This document shows, one piece after another, positions 59,726 through 64,000 of a stretch of 64,000 nucleotides of DNA. The DNA comes from Anaerolineae bacterium (GTDB lineage Bacteria; Chloroflexota; Anaerolineae; Aggregatilineales; Phototrophicaceae): NCBI GenBank assembly GCA_022822545.1, contig JAJEBE010000032.1, forward strand, positions 1 to 64,000. Reading direction: 5' to 3'. The position numbers and the translations under genes were made by a program. The stretch's first letter is position 1. Every line of letters starts with the position of its first letter. The notes below the pieces were generated by a model. That model worked only from the letters and a program-made list of their open reading frames with translations. It was not told the origin of the DNA and made no database searches.

Positions 59726-62113
59726 ATGGGCTTTCAGATTAAAAGCGCGGCTGTGATTGGCTCGGGCACGATGGGCGGCGGCATCGCGGCCTTGCTTGCC
59801 GGCGTTGGCATAGAAACGCTGCTCCTGGATATTCCGCCGGCGGACACAGGGCCGGGGGATGGCGCAAAGGTCCGCAACGCGATCGTGGCGGGCAACCTCA
59901 AGGCGCTGGGACGGAGTCGCCCGCCGCAGCTATTCAGCGCCGAAGACATGGGGAATATCCGCATTGGCAATACGGAAGACGACTTGAATCAGGCAGCGGA
60001 TGCCGACTGGGTCATTGAAGCAGTTGTGGAGAACCTCGATATCAAGCGCGGCTTGATGAAGCGGCTGGTCGGGGTTGTTCGTGACGATGCCATCGTGACG
60101 ACAAACACATCCGGTATTCCCATCGCGAGCATCGCCGAAGGCTTGCCATCGGCGTTCACGCGTCGTTTTCTGGGCACGCATTTCTTCAATCCGCCGCGGT
60201 ATCTGCGCTTGCTGGAGATCATCCCGCATGAGGGGACGGACCGAGAAGTCGTCGACTTCATGATGCGCTTCGGCAGTGAGACCTTGGGCAAGGGCACGGT
60301 GCTCTGCAATGACAGGCCGAATTTCATCGGCAATCGTTTTATGTCGATGTCGGGCATGCAAGCGACCAATTACGCGCTCGACCAGGGCTACACGGTCGAA
60401 GAGGTTGACGCGCTGACTGGTCCCCTGATCGGACGTCCGAAGACGGCGACCTTTAACCTCAATGATCTGGTCGGCTTCGATATCGCTGTCGGCGTGGCGC
60501 GGAATCTTTATCATGCGATTCCCGATGACCCGGCGCGCGAACTGCTGATGCACGAGAAGAATGCCGCGCTATCGGATGAACTGCTGGAGCGCGGTTGGCT
60601 GGGGCGCAAGACGGGTCGGGGTTTCTATCACATGCGGCGCGATGGCGGGAAGAAAGAACTCTGGGCGCTCAACCTGGAGACGCTGGAATATGAGCCGCCG
60701 AGCAAACCTCGTTTTGATTCTGTCGGGCGGCACCGCAAAGTGGAACCGCTGGGCGAACGCATCCGATTGCTGATCAACGCCGATGACCGCGCTGGTCAGT
60801 ACCTGTGGCACTTGCATGCTTTCTTGCTCGCTTACGCCTCCAACCGCGTGCCCGAAGTGACCGATACCATCGTCAATGTGGATAACGCGCAGAAGTGGGG
60901 ATTCGCCCATCAGATGGGACCCTTTGAGATTTGGGATGCTATTGGCGTGGCGGAGACGATCGACCGCTTCGAGGCCGATGGCTATCCGGTGGCGGACTGG
61001 GTCAAGGCGATGTTCGCTGCGGGACATGCGACCTTCTATCAGCGGGATGCGCAGGGCAAGGTCACTGGCTACTACAGTCCTCAAGCGCGTGGTTATCGGC
61101 CGCTGGCTCGGGACCCGCGTGAGGTCAGGATTGCCGATTTGCGCGCGTCCGGCGCCGAAGTGTACAGCAATGGCGACGGCACAATTTACGATATGGGCGA
61201 CGGCGCTCTTCTGTGGGAGTTCAATTCCAAGCAGAATACCGTCACGCCGGGTCTGGTCGAGTCCGGCTGGGGCGCGCTGGAGTTGCTGGCGCGGGACGAT
61301 TACAAGGCCTTGGTGATCGGGAACGATGGCGAACGCTTTTCCATCGGCGCGAACCTCGATCCATCGGCATTGATGGCCGGTTTGGAAGGCATTGAGAAGG
61401 CGCTGGTCAGCCTGCAAGATTTGACGCAAACCTTGCGTTACGCGCCAAAGCCGGTCGTGGTGGCCGCGCATAATATGGCGCTTGGCGGCGGGGCGGAGTT
61501 GGTGATGTCAGCGACGGCAGTCGTGGCGCATATTGAATTGTATATGGGCTTGGTGGAAGTCGGCGTCGGCTTGGTGCCAGCGGGTGGCGGCTGCAAGGAG
61601 ATGCTGCGGCGGCTGGTCAATCCCTTGGCGCGCGGCGGCGCGGATGATGTGCTTGCGGGCTTGCAGAAAGCATTCGAGACGATAGCGATGGCCAAGGTAA
61701 GCGGCAGCGCCAAAGAAGCCAAGGCGCTGGGCTTGCTGGCTGAGTCGGACAAGATTGTGATGAACCGCGCCCATCTGCTGGGGGAGGCGAAGAAACTGGC
61801 ATTGGCGCTTGGCGAAACGTATGTCCGGCGGAAAGCGGAACCGGTCTTTGCGGCCGGTCGCGATGCTCATGCCGCTCTGCTGCTCGGCGTGGCGGGATTC
61901 AAGGAAGCGGGTTATGCCAGCGAGCATGATGCGCTGATCGCGCGGAAGCTGGCGTATATTTTGACCGGCGCGGCGTTGGCGGAGCCGCAGTGGGTGGATC
62001 AGCAGTATTTGTTGAATCTGGAGCGGGAGGCTTTCTTGAGCTTGATTATGGAGACGAAGACGCAAGAGCGGATCATGCACATGCTGCAGACGAACAAACC
62101 GCTGCGGAATTAG
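59726..62113 (+). CDS. 3-hydroxyacyl-CoA dehydrogenase/enoyl-CoA hydratase fusion (FadN-like)
   Basis: A 795-residue two-domain fatty-acid beta-oxidation enzyme, like Bacillus FadN in length and domain order. The NAD-binding dehydrogenase comes first (SAAVIGSGTMGGGIAALLAG, THFFNPPRYLRLLEI, catalytic His), with a helical domain (GFDIAVGVARN). The crotonase-fold hydratase follows (about 520-700: FSIGANL, HNMALGGGAELVM, GLVEVGVGLVPAGGG). ATG 59726 begins at the conserved N-terminus with AAAGGGTG about 9 nt upstream. The thiolase and acyl-CoA dehydrogenase partners are not in the window. Confidence 0.92.
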   Translation: MGFQIKSAAVIGSGTMGGGIAALLAGVGIETLLLDIPPADTGPGDGAKVRNAIVAGNLKALGRSRPPQLFSAEDMGNIRIGNTEDDLNQAADADWVIEAVVENLDIKRGLMKRLVGVVRDDAIVTTNTSGIPIASIAEGLPSAFTRRFLGTHFFNPPRYLRLLEIIPHEGTDREVVDFMMRFGSETLGKGTVLCNDRPNFIGNRFMSMSGMQATNYALDQGYTVEEVDALTGPLIGRPKTATFNLNDLVGFDIAVGVARNLYHAIPDDPARELLMHEKNAALSDELLERGWLGRKTGRGFYHMRRDGGKKELWALNLETLEYEPPSKPRFDSVGRHRKVEPLGERIRLLINADDRAGQYLWHLHAFLLAYASNRVPEVTDTIVNVDNAQKWGFAHQMGPFEIWDAIGVAETIDRFEADGYPVADWVKAMFAAGHATFYQRDAQGKVTGYYSPQARGYRPLARDPREVRIADLRASGAEVYSNGDGTIYDMGDGALLWEFNSKQNTVTPGLVESGWGALELLARDDYKALVIGNDGERFSIGANLDPSALMAGLEGIEKALVSLQDLTQTLRYAPKPVVVAAHNMALGGGAELVMSATAVVAHIELYMGLVEVGVGLVPAGGGCKEMLRRLVNPLARGGADDVLAGLQKAFETIAMAKVSGSAKEAKALGLLAESDKIVMNRAHLLGEAKKLALALGETYVRRKAEPVFAAGRDAHAALLLGVAGFKEAGYASEHDALIARKLAYILTGAALAEPQWVDQQYLLNLEREAFLSLIMETKTQERIMHMLQTNKPLRN

Positions 62114-62134
62114 GTGGTCAGTCAAGCGGAAATC

Positions 62135-62737
62135 CTATAGTTCTACGCCCGCAACCTTAAGTGCGAAACGGCGGAAAGTGTCCACTCTCTTCAATCTATT
62201 AAGATCTGGCATGGCTCTTACGATCTGCTCAGCATGAATCCGATCAACATAGCGACGACCTCTGTGCTCTTTGAAGGTATTATTGAGGACAGACTTCGGA
62301 TTTGGTATCTGATCCACTTTCCTGCGTCGTTGTATTGTGACCGGATGCGTTGGCCTTGACAACACGGATTCTATCGCTCTTTCATCCGCTAGAAGCCATG
62401 CTTCAAGTTCCTGTTGAATACAGACAAGGTAAACTTCCTCGTTTTGCACATTAGCGCCGCGTAGCGAATCGTGTATTGCCTGTCGCTCCTCTTTCAGACA
62501 TGGCTTGGATTTCGTGTTTGGCCAGGCTGGGCGTATATCCCAGATAATGACAACCCTGTCGCAGCAGTCTTCAAGCAGTTGAGCCGCTGCGCTCCCACAA
62601 CCTGCGATCAGATTCGGCTTGTCGTCTAGCGTCCTAGCCTCGATCTGTATATCGGGATTGATTCGTTTAGCGAGTTGCATACATACTGTCTTGTCGGCAC
62701 CGTCCGGTCCGCATTCGAAAATCATGCCGACCTTCAT
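62135..62737 (-). CDS. TOPRIM/DUF4276-like protein, partner of SMC-like ATPase
   Basis: A 200-residue protein. The strand VGMIFECGPDGADK carries the Glu position of TOPRIM-type domains, DRVVIIWDIRPAW carries the Asp strand, and IQQELEAWLLADERAI matches the DUF4276 signature (EaWLLaD). Its start overlaps the ATPase gene stop by 4 nt. ATPase plus TOPRIM-like pairs occur in OLD-family and PARIS-type phage defence; membership of such a system is inference. GC content is lower than average for the window. Confidence 0.7.
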   Translation of the reverse strand: MKVGMIFECGPDGADKTVCMQLAKRINPDIQIEARTLDDKPNLIAGCGSAAAQLLEDCCDRVVIIWDIRPAWPNTKSKPCLKEERQAIHDSLRGANVQNEEVYLVCIQQELEAWLLADERAIESVLSRPTHPVTIQRRRKVDQIPNPKSVLNNTFKEHRGRRYVDRIHAEQIVRAMPDLNRLKRVDTFRRFALKVAGVEL

Positions 62738-63981
62738 GCGCCATCCTCGCGGCTTAGCACGCCCATAGTGTACAAGCGCCCCGGGCTGAATCGCCGTGAC
62801 CAGCCTTCAAGCTCCGCCATGTCGGCCGGGCGTGAGAAAGTCGGTTCACCGTCTACCCGTTCCACAAGCACAATCGAAGATAATGGCAACAGATCCAGCA
62901 AGTAAGGAGAATGTGTTGTGACAATCACTTGCGAGCGCCCACTTTCGACCAGATCTTGTATTTCGTCGACGATCAGATGAATCGTTCGCGGGTCAAGTCC
63001 GTTTTCGATTTCTTCGATAACAATCAGCGGCGGTGGCTCAGGATGACGGAAAAGCGCGAGCAAAGCAAGAACGCGCAAAGTACCTGTTGATAAGAGCCAG
63101 CCCATCACTTTGAAATCCTCTTCGGTCATTTCCAAGTGCATGCGCCGACCCAGCACACCAGTAAGAGCGGGCTTCAAGTCGCGCATGTAGGGCAAGACAT
63201 ACTGGACGGCTTCTAGTATGCCGTCGAAGACTCCGGGATAATGTTGAAGGATGTCGTCAAGGTATTCGGCGATGTTGGATCCGTCGCTCTTTAAGCGAAA
63301 GCTTCGACGACTGCGCCTTTGTGAGAGAGGAAACCTCATAGTATATGGATTGAGTGTCAGTAACTGCCAACCAGCAACCCAATCCTTCGCATGATAATTC
63401 AGTGCAAGGTCTCGGATGAATGACCTTCCGCGAGGAATCCGTTCGGGATCAATCATGCCTGGTAAACTAAGCTGCAAAGTGAAACCGCCCTCAATGCGGT
63501 TCCCATGGTTGTCCAATACCTCTCCCTCGCTGTTTCTAATAGCAGTTATCTTGCCACCTAACTTCAAAAACTCTTCAAAAACGAATACCGCGCTACCATC
63601 GAAGTTGGAAGTAACCGATAGTTTGTGAGAAAGTGAGCGGAATGTCTTTTCTATTCGAGAAGAACTAGACGTACTTATATGGTGGTCAACGCGGAATTCT
63701 ATGGGATTGACATGGTATTCCATTCGGTCGTCAGCCCCGTTGTCCAAAGATGGCATAGCTCCGTGTCGAATGTACTCAAATCCGAGCCAATCGTTCATCG
63801 CTTCGTCCAACCCGTCTGTCACGATGCGCTGGTAAGTCTGCAAGCCTTCGACCAAGCTGCTCTTGCCAGACCCGTTGTCCCCAATCAGCACCGTCAGCGG
63901 CGTGAACTTGACGTCACCGCTGTCTTTGATAGCCTTGAAATTCTTCAGCCGAAAGGACTTCAGCGCCAGCTTGTTCGCCAT
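62734..63981 (-). CDS. SMC/RecF-like AAA (AAA_21) ATPase
   Basis: A 415-residue ABC-type ATPase of the OLD/RecF group. It starts FRLKNFKAIKDSGDV and has Walker A in IGDNGSGKSSLVEG (about 33-46), an ABC-signature-like LSTGTLRVLALLALF, Walker B PLIVIEEIENGLDP and the H-loop TTHSPYLLDL. The middle 200 residues are family-specific. GGAG precedes ATG 63981. It forms a coupled pair with the TOPRIM/DUF4276-like gene downstream. The pair has lower GC than housekeeping neighbours, consistent with a mobile defence module. Confidence 0.82.
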   Translation of the reverse strand: MANKLALKSFRLKNFKAIKDSGDVKFTPLTVLIGDNGSGKSSLVEGLQTYQRIVTDGLDEAMNDWLGFEYIRHGAMPSLDNGADDRMEYHVNPIEFRVDHHISTSSSSRIEKTFRSLSHKLSVTSNFDGSAVFVFEEFLKLGGKITAIRNSEGEVLDNHGNRIEGGFTLQLSLPGMIDPERIPRGRSFIRDLALNYHAKDWVAGWQLLTLNPYTMRFPLSQRRSRRSFRLKSDGSNIAEYLDDILQHYPGVFDGILEAVQYVLPYMRDLKPALTGVLGRRMHLEMTEEDFKVMGWLLSTGTLRVLALLALFRHPEPPPLIVIEEIENGLDPRTIHLIVDEIQDLVESGRSQVIVTTHSPYLLDLLPLSSIVLVERVDGEPTFSRPADMAELEGWSRRFSPGRLYTMGVLSREDGA

Positions 63982-64000
63982 CTCAATACTCCATTCCCCG

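Overview
The window is a GC-rich (roughly 60%) bacterial chromosome segment. It is densely coded on both strands, with many 4-nt start/stop overlaps and frequent GTG/TTG starts. The gene content fits a member of the Chloroflexota, probably an Anaerolineae-like lineage. The clues are a division/cell-wall cluster running rsmH-ftsL-ftsI-mraY-murD-ftsW-murG-murC-murB-ftsQ-ftsA-ftsZ, an adenosylcobalamin-dependent ribonucleotide reductase with a zinc-ribbon tail, paired GT-C glycosyltransferases ending in a beta-sandwich domain, and a Cys-rich small protein of a type I associate with that phylum. This placement is inference; there is no rRNA gene to confirm it.

Left part (0-14 kb): a truncated gene start, then corA-rnd-Nudix, a family-4-like uracil-DNA glycosylase lacking the usual Fe-S cysteines, a Uma2 nuclease-fold protein, a YdcF protein, an EEP-fold hydrolase, an M20 peptidase, acetyltransferase-like proteins, coaX, tRNA-Asn, an orphan solute-binding protein, a LOG-family protein, an unknown secreted protein and tRNA-Ser. 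Middle (14-37 kb): tadA, an unknown protein ending in a clamp-binding-like QMGLF, a hisS-malQ-GH13 run, a membrane Fe-S oxidoreductase, a GT-C/GT-C/methyltransferase run, lpdA, a repeat-rich gap, an rRNA methyltransferase, the infC-rpmI-rplT operon, an arginase-family protein, a second YdcF protein and nrdJ.

37-51.5 kb is the minus-strand dcw cluster, ending in a clear intrinsic terminator after ftsZ. Two features stand out. The class B penicillin-binding protein has lost all three transpeptidase motifs (SxxK to SLML, SxN to SLD, KTG to MPG) while its partner FtsW keeps its catalytic Asp. A 32-codon single-helix membrane ORF with a perfect Shine-Dalgarno sequence sits between murG and murC. 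murE, murF, ddl and mraZ are not in the cluster. Divergent from it is uvrC.

Right part (53-64 kb): a translationally coupled serB-like/HAD/serA serine operon, a 540-bp gap with a 24-bp perfect palindrome and an element shared with the corA upstream region, a TetR regulator, an Mrr-type endonuclease of lower GC, an SDR, a two-domain beta-oxidation enzyme, and at the edge a lower-GC pair (TOPRIM/DUF4276-like protein plus SMC-like ATPase) resembling split OLD-type defence modules.
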